Shown: positions 1 through 7,109 of the stretch, one piece after another | Layout of the letters: every line of letters begins with the position of its first letter | Position numbering within the stretch: the first letter of the stretch is position 1 | Assembly: GCA_937925515.1 (NCBI GenBank) | Contig: CALALP010000060.1 | Coordinates: 1-19,231, forward strand | DNA: 19,231 bases | From: an uncultured Lachnoanaerobaculum sp. | Lineage (GTDB): Bacteria > Bacillota > Clostridia > Lachnospirales > Lachnospiraceae | Direction: 5' to 3' | Notes under the pieces: generated by a model | What the model was told of the DNA's origin: nothing | What the model saw: only the letters and a program-made list of their open reading frames with translations | Database searches by the model: none | Program-made: the position numbers and the translations under genes

Positions 1-34
1 GGATTTCCTCGCCGACGGCGAGGAAATCCCCCTA
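1..34. repeat. GC-rich palindrome at left window end
   Basis: Positions 1-29 form a perfect palindrome with 14-base arms (GGATTTCCTCGCCG and its complement) around a single central A. It is followed by three more C residues that would pair with G residues lying outside the window. The core CCTCGCCG-A-CGGCGAGG is almost pure GC in an AT-rich genome. The same core, with T at the centre, closes the window at 19202-19231. There is no U-tract beside it, so it is not an ordinary intrinsic terminator. It is probably one copy of a dispersed hairpin repeat cut by the contig end; its function is unknown. Confidence 0.8.
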
Positions 35-244
35 TTAAAATAGTGATACATGTAACTTTATGTTTGGAAATTTATTTTGCGACAGCTCTATAACAAACAA
101 TAAATAAACCAGTTGTTTTTAAGTAGAGGACAACAAAGATAGTAATAGTTGTAAAATTAGTTTTGCAGAATAAAAAGATATATAGCAATTCAATCAACTT
201 AAACAAAAAACAATACACATATCGACAATATTATATTTGCTATC
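35..244. other. AT-rich intergenic region, no gene seen
   Basis: About 210 bases between the left-end palindrome and the terminator upstream of the first GH3 gene. I see no convincing reading frame, RNA gene or repeat here. It may be the far upstream part of the GH3 operon control region or the 3' flank of a gene outside the window. Confidence 0.5.
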
Positions 245-280
245 AAAAAATAAGTATCTTTAATAAGATGCTTATTTTTT
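245..280. terminator. Bidirectional intrinsic terminator
   Basis: A 15-bp stem, AAAAAATAAGTATCT (245-259) paired with AGATGCTTATTTTTT (266-280), with one G-U wobble and a six-base loop TTAATA. It is flanked by an A-run on the left and a T-run on the right, so it can act on both strands. It probably ends transcription entering from the left and insulates the GH3 operon. Confidence 0.7.
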
Positions 281-291
281 TTGAAAAAAAT

Positions 292-300
292 TGATACAAT
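292..300 (+). promoter_or_regulatory. Possible extended -10 promoter of the GH3 operon
   Basis: TGATACAAT matches an extended -10 element (TG-N-TACAAT) directly after the terminator and about 65 bases before the GH3 start. No good -35 is present at the right distance. The word GATACAA recurs at 319-325, which could be a regulatory repeat or chance. This is a weak assignment from consensus matching only. Confidence 0.3.
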
Positions 301-364
301 AAGGGAAAGGGAAAAACCGATACAAATTAATCACTTTTAACACACATAGAAGTTAGGAGGGAAT

Positions 365-2800
365 ATGAAAAAAATAATAGAACAGATGACTATTGAGGAG
401 AAATGTGCATATCTATCCGGAAAAGATGAGTGGAGTACAAGGTCTTTTAAAAGTCTTGGGATACCACCTCTACACTGTTCTGACGGCCCTAGTGGAGTAA
501 GAAAGCAAAAAGGAGAGGGAGATCATCTTGGAATCAATCCGTCAGTACCTGCAACTTGTTTTCCTACCTCGGCTACGCTTTCAAACAGTTGGGACGAGGA
601 ATTACTTGAAAGAGTAGGCATTGGACTTGGAAAAGAGGCGGCTATTGAGGACGTAAATGTACTTCTAGGCCCCGGAATAAATATAAAAAGAAACCCACTT
701 TGTGGCAGAAATTTTGAGTATTATTCGGAAGACCCTTACCTTAGTGGAAAACTTGCAGCGGCGATTATAAGAGGAATACAAAGTGAGAATGTAAGTGCAT
801 GCATAAAACATTATGCAGTAAATTCACAAGAACTTAGAAGAATGGCAATGAATTCTGTAATAGATGAAAGAACTCTCAGAGAAATATATTTGACTGCATT
901 TGAGATAGCTATTAAAGAGGCAAACCCACATGCTGTAATGACAAGTTATAATGAAGTAAATGGAGAATATTCAAATGAAAATAAGCATTTACTTATGGAT
1001 ATACTAAGAGGAGAGTTTGGCTTTAAAGGAGCAGTTATAACTGATTGGGGAGGCTCAAATAACCATGCATTAGGTGTAAAATATGGTTCTACATTAGAGA
1101 TGCCTGCTCCGGGGCTTGATAGTGCCAGAATACTGTTAAAGGCACTTAAAGACAACATTATTACGGAAGACGACATTAATAAAAGAGTCGAGGAACTTCT
1201 AAACATTACATTTATAACAAAGGATTTAAATAAAAATATAGATAAGGAAATGCTGTTTGAACAAAATCATAAACTTGCAAGGCAGGCAGCTACACAAAGT
1301 ATAGTTTTACTTAAAAATGAAAATAATACATTGCCCATAAAAAAAGATAAAAAGTTGGCAATTATAGGAGATTTCGCTTTTGAACCAAGGTATCAGGGAG
1401 CAGGTTCATCTATGGTAAATGCAGTTAAAGTGGATAATGTAGAAAATATCACAGAAGAATTTGACTTTGAAGTTATAGGAATGGCAAGAGGATATTCAAG
1501 AGAAGATAAGGAGGTTGATGAAAATGTAATAAAGGAGGCAATAGACTTAGCAAAAGTAGCAGATATTGTGCTGTTTTTCTTTGGTTTAAATGAGGATAGT
1601 GAGTCAGAGGGGCTTGATAGAGAACATCTTCGCATACCTCAAAATCAAATTGACCTTATGGAAGAACTTTTTAAGGCAAATGATAACATTGTGGGGGTTA
1701 TCAGTGCAGGCTCAAGTATAGAAATGCCTTGGCATCATTATTTTAAGGCAATTTTGCATGGCTATCTATTTGGTCAGGCAGGTATGGGAGCATGCTTTGA
1801 TATTTTAAGTGGAAATGTAAGCCCTAGTGGAAAGCTTACTGAAACCATTATAAAGAAGTATGAAGATGTGCCTAATTTTAAATATTATCCGTCATTAGAG
1901 AGAAATTCAGAGTACAGAGAGGGGATATTTGTAGGATATAGATATTATCAAAGTGCTTTAATTCCTGTACTTTATCCATTTGGATATGGAATGAGTTATA
2001 CAAGTTTTAAATATAGTAATATAAATGTTGATAAAGACAGAGTAAGTTTTGTTATAGAAAATGTAGGAGAATTTGATGCAAGCGAAATTGCACAGCTGTA
2101 TATTTCATTTGAAAATGCAAAAGTATTTAGAGCAAAAAAGGAGTTAAAGGGCTTTGCAAAAGTACATTTAAATAAGGGAGAGAGTAAGGAAGTTGTCATA
2201 AAATTTGATGATAAGACTTTCAGATATTGGAATGTAAAAACGAATAAATGGGAGGTTGAAACAGGAGAATACACTGTATTAATTGGTGCAAGCTGTGAAG
2301 ATATAAGACTTAGTGCAAACATTTTCATAGAGGGAACTACTGATGTAATGCCTTATGATAAAAGTAGTTTAAAAAGTTATTATAAAGCAGATATAAGAAA
2401 TGTAAGTTCAGAGGAATATGAGATACTTTTAGGGAAACCTATTCCTAGTGGCAAGTGGTCAGGAGAACTTGGAATAAATGATGCCTTATGTCAAATGTAT
2501 TATGCAAAAAGTCCTGTGGCAAGATACATTTTCAAAATACTACATAAGAGATTGGAAAAGGCTAAATCAAAAGGAGTTCCGGACTTAAATACATTATTCC
2601 AATATAACATGCCTTTTAGGGCTATCGGAAAAATGTGTGGAGATTTAGTATCTATGGATATGGTAAGAGAAATGGTGGTTCTTGTAAATGGGCATTTTTT
2701 CAAGGGGCTTTTTGGAATAATTAGAGAGTATTTTAGAAATAGAAAACTTAACAAAGAGTATAAGAGAAAGTATCTTACAAGGGAGGATAGCAAGTGTTAA
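365..2800 (+). CDS. Family 3 glycoside hydrolase (beta-glucosidase type), cytoplasmic
   Basis: An 811-residue GH3 enzyme that removes terminal beta-linked sugars by a retaining mechanism. The barrel domain (about residues 1-290) carries GH3 landmarks: CSDGPSGVR, GRNFEYYSEDP and KHYAVNSQE. The predicted nucleophile is Asp227 in VITDW. The alpha/beta sandwich domain (about 310-520) has ESEGLDR, with Glu415 as the likely acid/base. A fibronectin-III-like domain follows YPFGYGMSYT (about 540-660). The last 130 residues form an extra tail that I recall from other Lachnospiraceae GH3 proteins. There is no signal peptide or membrane segment, so it should be cytoplasmic and act on imported oligosaccharides. 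The start is supported by AGGAGG at 355-360. It is the first gene of a four-gene operon and overlaps the next start by 7 bases. GH3 enzymes vary widely in substrate (glucose, xylose and others), so the sugar is not assigned. Confidence 0.93.
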   Translation: MKKIIEQMTIEEKCAYLSGKDEWSTRSFKSLGIPPLHCSDGPSGVRKQKGEGDHLGINPSVPATCFPTSATLSNSWDEELLERVGIGLGKEAAIEDVNVLLGPGINIKRNPLCGRNFEYYSEDPYLSGKLAAAIIRGIQSENVSACIKHYAVNSQELRRMAMNSVIDERTLREIYLTAFEIAIKEANPHAVMTSYNEVNGEYSNENKHLLMDILRGEFGFKGAVITDWGGSNNHALGVKYGSTLEMPAPGLDSARILLKALKDNIITEDDINKRVEELLNITFITKDLNKNIDKEMLFEQNHKLARQAATQSIVLLKNENNTLPIKKDKKLAIIGDFAFEPRYQGAGSSMVNAVKVDNVENITEEFDFEVIGMARGYSREDKEVDENVIKEAIDLAKVADIVLFFFGLNEDSESEGLDREHLRIPQNQIDLMEELFKANDNIVGVISAGSSIEMPWHHYFKAILHGYLFGQAGMGACFDILSGNVSPSGKLTETIIKKYEDVPNFKYYPSLERNSEYREGIFVGYRYYQSALIPVLYPFGYGMSYTSFKYSNINVDKDRVSFVIENVGEFDASEIAQLYISFENAKVFRAKKELKGFAKVHLNKGESKEVVIKFDDKTFRYWNVKTNKWEVETGEYTVLIGASCEDIRLSANIFIEGTTDVMPYDKSSLKSYYKADIRNVSSEEYEILLGKPIPSGKWSGELGINDALCQMYYAKSPVARYIFKILHKRLEKAKSKGVPDLNTLFQYNMPFRAIGKMCGDLVSMDMVREMVVLVNGHFFKGLFGIIREYFRNRKLNKEYKRKYLTREDSKC

Positions 2801-3291
2801 GTAATTGGATAAAAGAACATCCTAATACCTGGGAGTTTATAAAGTTTAATGTCTTATCAAATGTTGCAACAATAGTAAACTTTGTTGTAATGTGGATTTG
2901 TACAGGATATATATTTAAGAATTTAAAAAATATACCGTTTAAAGCATTTATTTTTAATTATGAGGATAATATAGAACAAAACCTAGGGCTTGCAGGTTTT
3001 TTAAGTTTTTTAATTGCAACAACGCTTGCCCAAACTGTAAATTTTTTTGTGCAGAAGAATTTTGTATTTAAGTCAAATGCACAATTTTCAAAGGCAGTAC
3101 CTAAGTATATTGTACTTGCAGCAGTCCTAGTTATAATATCGGCCGCATTACCTGCGTACACTCAAAAAATACTTAGAGATATAAATATTTCAAATGCTTT
3201 AGTTCCAACACTTGCAAATTTTATAAATATTATTGTGCAAGTGGTAATAAGTTACCCTGTTATGAAATTTATCATAATGCCAAACAAATAA
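2794..3291 (+). CDS. GtrA-like four-helix membrane protein
   Basis: A 165-residue integral membrane protein with about four hydrophobic helices (near residues 12-37, 64-85, 100-122 and 135-160). The segment QTVNFFVQKNFVFKS is the NF...K.FVF signature of the GtrA family. GtrA-type proteins are linked to moving polyprenol-linked sugars across the membrane during cell-surface glycan synthesis. The start is a GTG inside the end of the upstream GH3 gene, 7 bases of overlap, with GGGAGG at 2781-2786, so the two are translationally coupled. Lying between two GH3 genes, it suggests that the operon handles surface or envelope glycans. Family assignment is from motif and topology; the sugar is unknown. 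Confidence 0.8.
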   Translation: MLSNWIKEHPNTWEFIKFNVLSNVATIVNFVVMWICTGYIFKNLKNIPFKAFIFNYEDNIEQNLGLAGFLSFLIATTLAQTVNFFVQKNFVFKSNAQFSKAVPKYIVLAAVLVIISAALPAYTQKILRDINISNALVPTLANFINIIVQVVISYPVMKFIIMPNK

Positions 3292-3308
3292 ATATATAGG
3301 AGGTAAAT

Positions 3309-6215
3309 ATGTTAGCTGTTAATGTTGATGATTTATTAAAGGTTTTAAAATCCGTATCGCCATATCTTATAGCAATAGGTATAGAGCTTATTGTTCTTAT
3401 TGGATTATCTATTTACTTTAGGAAAATAAAACTGGAAGTATCTAAGAGAAAACTTTCAATGTCAATTTTATGGCTTATGTTTGGGCTTGTAATATTATTA
3501 AATATAAATCTTATGTTAATAGGCCCTTTAAAAACAACCATATCACTTGCAACAGGTAATGGAGTAATAACCAAAGAATCACTTGATGAGGCAAAGCTAC
3601 TTGGAGAGGAAGTTGCAAAAGAGGGAATTGTGCTTTTAAAAAATGATGAAGATGTATTACCTTTAGAAAAAGGCTCTAAGCTCAATGTATTTGGTTGGTC
3701 ATCTACCAATCCTATCTATGGTGGAACAGGTTCAGGAGGGCTTAATGATTCATTTCCTACTGTAAGTTTGCTTGAGGGGCTTAAAAATTCAGGTTTTGAT
3801 GTAAATGAAGACTTGGTTAAGTTTTATACTGATTTCAGGGATAAAAGACCTACAGTTGGAATGTGGGGACAAGATTGGACTATTCCTGAACCTGAAGTTT
3901 CAAAATATCAAGAATCAAATATATTTGAAAATGCAAAATCTTATTCAGATAAAGCAGTGGTTGTTATTGCAAGGTCAGGGGGAGAAGGAGCAGACCTACC
4001 TTATAGCCTAGACCCAAATGCAGAAGATGATTTTGTAGACGGTGGAACATTTGGCTCAAGTGGAGTACGTTTCAGTGATCAAAAAGATGATTTGATTGTT
4101 TCAAAAAGTTATCTTCAAATTTCTGAGAGAGAAAAAGCTATGCTTGAGGAAGTGAATAAGAATTTTAAAAATATAGTTGTTATTATAAACTCTGCAAATA
4201 CCATGGAACTTGGCTTTACCAAAGAATATGAAAATATTAAAAGTGTTATATGGTGTCCGGGAGCAGGTCAGACAGGTTTCAATGCACTTGGAAAAATACT
4301 TAATGGCGAGGTAAATCCGTCAGGTAAAACAAGCGATACATTTGTATATGACCTTACTAAAACTCCTGCTTATAATAATTTTGGTAATTTTGAATATACA
4401 AATATGGACGAGTTTATGACTGATGACAGAGGCAAAAAATATAAGGCTCATTTTGTAAATTATGTTGAGGGGATTTATGTAGGTTATAGATTCTGGGAAA
4501 CTGCAAGCAAAGAGGGTTTTATAGATTATGATAATTTCGTGCAATATCCTTTTGGCTATGGGCTTTCCTATACCAAGTTTGATAGAAAAATGGAGGAATT
4601 AGCAGAAAGTAACGGCGAGATTACAGTTACTGTTACAGTAACTAATACAGGAAATGTAGCAGGAAAAGATGTGGTTGAAATCTATTACAACCCACCTTAT
4701 ACAAATGGTGGAATTGAAAAAGCAAGTGCGAACTTGATAGCATTTTCAAAGACAAAAGAACTTGCACCAAGCGAGAGCGAAACTGTTAAATTAAAGTTTA
4801 ATGCCTATGATATGGCATCTTATGATTATATAAAAACTAAGGCTTATGTACTTGAAAAAGGAAAATATGAAATCAGTCTACAAACAGATTCACATAATAT
4901 AGTTGATACTAAGATATATAATGTTGACGAAGATACATTTTACACTGATAATAATAAGAGAATCTCAGATAAAGTTGCAGCTACAAATTTACTTGATGAT
5001 ATGAGAGGAGATGTAGTATATCTTTCAAGAAAGAATAAATTTGAAAACTATGATGAGGCTACAAAAGCCCCTGCAAGCTATGTACTTCCTGAGAACTTAA
5101 AAGCAGAATATACCAATAACAGCAACTATGATGCTACAAAATATAATAAAGAATCTGATGTTGCCCCTACTACAGGTAAGAGCAGTAAAATTAAACTTTT
5201 AGCACTTAGAGGTGCAAAGTATGATGACCCTAATTGGGATACACTCTTAGATAAGCTTAGTGTAAGCGATATGAATTCACTCATAGCACTTGGTGGTTAT
5301 CAAACTGCTGCAATTTCAAGCATTGGCAAGGTTCAAACAGTGGATTGCGACGGGCCGTCCTCAATCAATAATAACTTTACAAAAAAAGGTTCTATTGGAC
5401 TTCCTGCAACAGTAATGCTTGCAAATACATTTAATAAAGAACTAGGTTATAAGTTTGGCGAAAGTATAGGAAAAATGGCAGATGAAATGAAAGTTTCAGG
5501 TTGGTATGCTCCTGCAATGAATACACATAGAAGTGCATTTGCAGGTAGAAACTTTGAATATTTTTCAGAAGACCCTATTCTTGCAGGAAGTATGGCAGCA
5601 GAGGAAGTAAAAGGAGCAGCTTTACATGGAGTGTATGCTTACATTAAACATTTTGCCCTAAATGACCAAGAGTCAGCTCGTAACTACCAACTTATGACTT
5701 GGGCAAATGAACAGTCAGTTAGAGAAATTTATCTTGCACCATTTGAAATATGTGTTAAAGACGGAGGAGCAATGGCTGTAATGAGTGCATTTAATCACTA
5801 CGGCATTACCCCTGCTTATGCCTCTAATGAAGTTTTAAATAAGATTTTAAGAGATGAATGGGGATTTAAGGGATTTGTACTTACTGACTACTTTGGTGTA
5901 TATGGATATATGAATGCTGATAGAGCAATAAGAAATGGAAATGATATATGTCTTACTGCCATAGATACAGGTTCAAACTATGTAAAAGATACTACAAGTG
6001 CAACTTCTTTGCTTGCAATGAGAAAGGCTGTACATAATATTTTGTATACAACTGTAAATTCAAGAGCTTATTCTCCTGAGAACTTAAATACAGGACTTAT
6101 GAGTTGGGAGATAGCACTTTTAGTAATTGATATAGTAGTTTGTATTGGTGGAGTGTTATTATTACATAAGATAATAAATGATTATAAAAAAAGGGAGAAT
6201 ATGGATATTTCATAA
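3309..6215 (+). CDS. Membrane-anchored GH3 glycosidase with swapped domain order
   Basis: A 968-residue GH3 enzyme whose domains are in reverse order. Two N-terminal membrane helices (about 16-37 and 46-68) are followed by the alpha/beta sandwich domain (EGIVLLKNDEDVLPL near 95-110). Glu226 in RSGGEGADLP is the candidate acid/base. YPFGYGLSYT introduces a fibronectin-III-like domain. Only after these comes the barrel domain (about 630-920), with DCDGPSS, GRNFEYFSEDP, KHFALNDQE and the predicted nucleophile Asp860 in VLTDYFG. A last helix (about 934-957) ends in the basic tail HKIINDYKKRE. Basic residues between helices 1 and 2 and at the C-terminus place the catalytic part outside the cell, held at both ends. 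Transposed GH3 enzymes are known from Butyrivibrio and Ruminococcus. AGGAGGT at 3298-3304 supports the start. Substrate is unknown; released sugars could feed the cytoplasmic GH3 enzyme of the same operon. Confidence 0.92.
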   Translation: MLAVNVDDLLKVLKSVSPYLIAIGIELIVLIGLSIYFRKIKLEVSKRKLSMSILWLMFGLVILLNINLMLIGPLKTTISLATGNGVITKESLDEAKLLGEEVAKEGIVLLKNDEDVLPLEKGSKLNVFGWSSTNPIYGGTGSGGLNDSFPTVSLLEGLKNSGFDVNEDLVKFYTDFRDKRPTVGMWGQDWTIPEPEVSKYQESNIFENAKSYSDKAVVVIARSGGEGADLPYSLDPNAEDDFVDGGTFGSSGVRFSDQKDDLIVSKSYLQISEREKAMLEEVNKNFKNIVVIINSANTMELGFTKEYENIKSVIWCPGAGQTGFNALGKILNGEVNPSGKTSDTFVYDLTKTPAYNNFGNFEYTNMDEFMTDDRGKKYKAHFVNYVEGIYVGYRFWETASKEGFIDYDNFVQYPFGYGLSYTKFDRKMEELAESNGEITVTVTVTNTGNVAGKDVVEIYYNPPYTNGGIEKASANLIAFSKTKELAPSESETVKLKFNAYDMASYDYIKTKAYVLEKGKYEISLQTDSHNIVDTKIYNVDEDTFYTDNNKRISDKVAATNLLDDMRGDVVYLSRKNKFENYDEATKAPASYVLPENLKAEYTNNSNYDATKYNKESDVAPTTGKSSKIKLLALRGAKYDDPNWDTLLDKLSVSDMNSLIALGGYQTAAISSIGKVQTVDCDGPSSINNNFTKKGSIGLPATVMLANTFNKELGYKFGESIGKMADEMKVSGWYAPAMNTHRSAFAGRNFEYFSEDPILAGSMAAEEVKGAALHGVYAYIKHFALNDQESARNYQLMTWANEQSVREIYLAPFEICVKDGGAMAVMSAFNHYGITPAYASNEVLNKILRDEWGFKGFVLTDYFGVYGYMNADRAIRNGNDICLTAIDTGSNYVKDTTSATSLLAMRKAVHNILYTTVNSRAYSPENLNTGLMSWEIALLVIDIVVCIGGVLLLHKIINDYKKRENMDIS

Positions 6216-6227
6216 AGGGGTTTTAAA

Positions 6228-6908
6228 ATGCTTGAGTTTATATTACATAAGTATGAGAGTATAGTTGAGGATATGGGGAGTGATGCAAATGATGACCAAA
6301 AGAAAAGTCGTGGCAGGAGAAATGTTTTTGAGGAAAAAATTCATGCTGCGATTGAGTTTGAAAAAAAGAGAATTTATACTATTTTGAGATTATTGGTACT
6401 TGCCTTAGTATTATTTTTAATTAAGGATAAATGGTTAATAATAGCCTCAGTAGTCATATATACAGTACTTTTTTATCGTGATGCCTATATAAAAAAGGAT
6501 TCAAAGTTTGATGACGGACATTTTCAAAAATATAAAAAGGCTTGTGATGACTTTAATAAGTTTCTGATACTTGAATTTAGTATTAATGAAAAAAATAAAA
6601 TGAGTTCTTTAATATCACTTTGTGAAGATAAAATCGCTGATTTAAGTTTTATAAGTGATAGAAATATAGGTACAGCATTTGTAAGTATTTCTATAATAGG
6701 GAGTTTAATTGGATATGTGGCAGACTCAAAGCTTACAGATGCAGGAGGTCTAAGTATTATGGGAGCTGTATATATGATACTTATAGTTTGTTCATTTGTA
6801 TTTGGGCTTGGATATTTGCAACACATGGTTCAAAAACAAGCAGATACTTATAGGTATAGAACTATGCTTGAGGTTTTAAAGTATTTAGAAAAATTGATTG
6901 ATGTTTAG
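6228..6908 (+). CDS. Unrecognised four-helix membrane protein
   Basis: A 226-residue protein that I do not recognise. It has a charged N-terminal cytoplasmic stretch with a basic cluster (KKSRGRR near 25-31) and a first pair of helices at about 53-85. A polar, Lys/Asp-rich middle segment (about 88-145) follows, then a second pair of helices (about 148-165 and 178-198) and a short cytoplasmic C-terminus. It starts 12 bases after the membrane GH3 gene with AAAGGGG before the ATG, so it is the last gene of that operon. The two-helices/loop/two-helices plan resembles small membrane sensor or channel-like modules, but I see no diagnostic motif. Linkage suggests a role at the membrane with the GH3/GtrA genes. 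Confidence 0.75.
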   Translation: MLEFILHKYESIVEDMGSDANDDQKKSRGRRNVFEEKIHAAIEFEKKRIYTILRLLVLALVLFLIKDKWLIIASVVIYTVLFYRDAYIKKDSKFDDGHFQKYKKACDDFNKFLILEFSINEKNKMSSLISLCEDKIADLSFISDRNIGTAFVSISIIGSLIGYVADSKLTDAGGLSIMGAVYMILIVCSFVFGLGYLQHMVQKQADTYRYRTMLEVLKYLEKLIDV

Positions 6909-6923
6909 GTCGCTTAACCGACC
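6908..6923 (+). other. Short hairpin after the GH3 operon
   Basis: GGTCG (6908-6912) pairs with CGACC (6919-6923) around CTTAAC, beginning at the last base of the stop codon of the four-helix protein gene. The stem is short and no T-run follows, so it is at best a weak terminator or an mRNA 3' stabiliser. Confidence 0.3.
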
Positions 6924-6939
6924 GAATGTACTTTCAGGG

Positions 6940-6968
6940 TTGAATACTTTTCTCCTCAGAAATATAAT
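6940..6968 (+). promoter_or_regulatory. Promoter of the kinase operon
   Basis: TTGAAT (6940-6945) and a perfect TATAAT (6963-6968) are separated by 17 bases, a near-consensus housekeeping sigma promoter. Transcription should start near 6975, giving a leader of about 135 bases before the kinase gene. This makes the kinase and its neighbour a transcription unit separate from the GH3 operon. Confidence 0.6.
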
Positions 6969-7031
6969 ATAAGTGAAAGCTCATAATGATTATTTACAGA
7001 TAATGTTATGGGTAATATAAGTGGATTTTGG

Positions 7032-7069
7032 TAGTTGGGGGTGTTGTAAAACTTAACACCCCACAATTA
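7032..7069 (+). promoter_or_regulatory. Leader hairpin before the kinase gene, possible attenuator
   Basis: TAGTTGGGGGTGTT (7032-7045) pairs with AACACCCC-a-CAATTA (7055-7069) through a nine-base loop. The stem is about 14 bp with one bulged A and one G-U pair. It is followed by a short T-rich run, CCATTTTAT. It sits downstream of the promoter at 6940-6968 and about 26 bases upstream of the ribosome binding site. It could therefore act as a weak terminator or attenuator in the leader, or as an mRNA-stabilising 5' structure. Confidence 0.5.
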
Positions 7070-7109
7070 CTATCCATTTTATAAGAAGTTTAAAAGGGGG
7101 TATAAAAAA

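Noticed and set aside
946..1206. Minus-strand open frames opposite the GH3, ABC and GH112 genes (for example 946-1206, 2500-2793, 10282-10710)
   Set aside because: They lie fully inside strong plus-strand genes, have Ser/Leu-rich compositions typical of antisense frames, and lack family motifs or ribosome binding sites.
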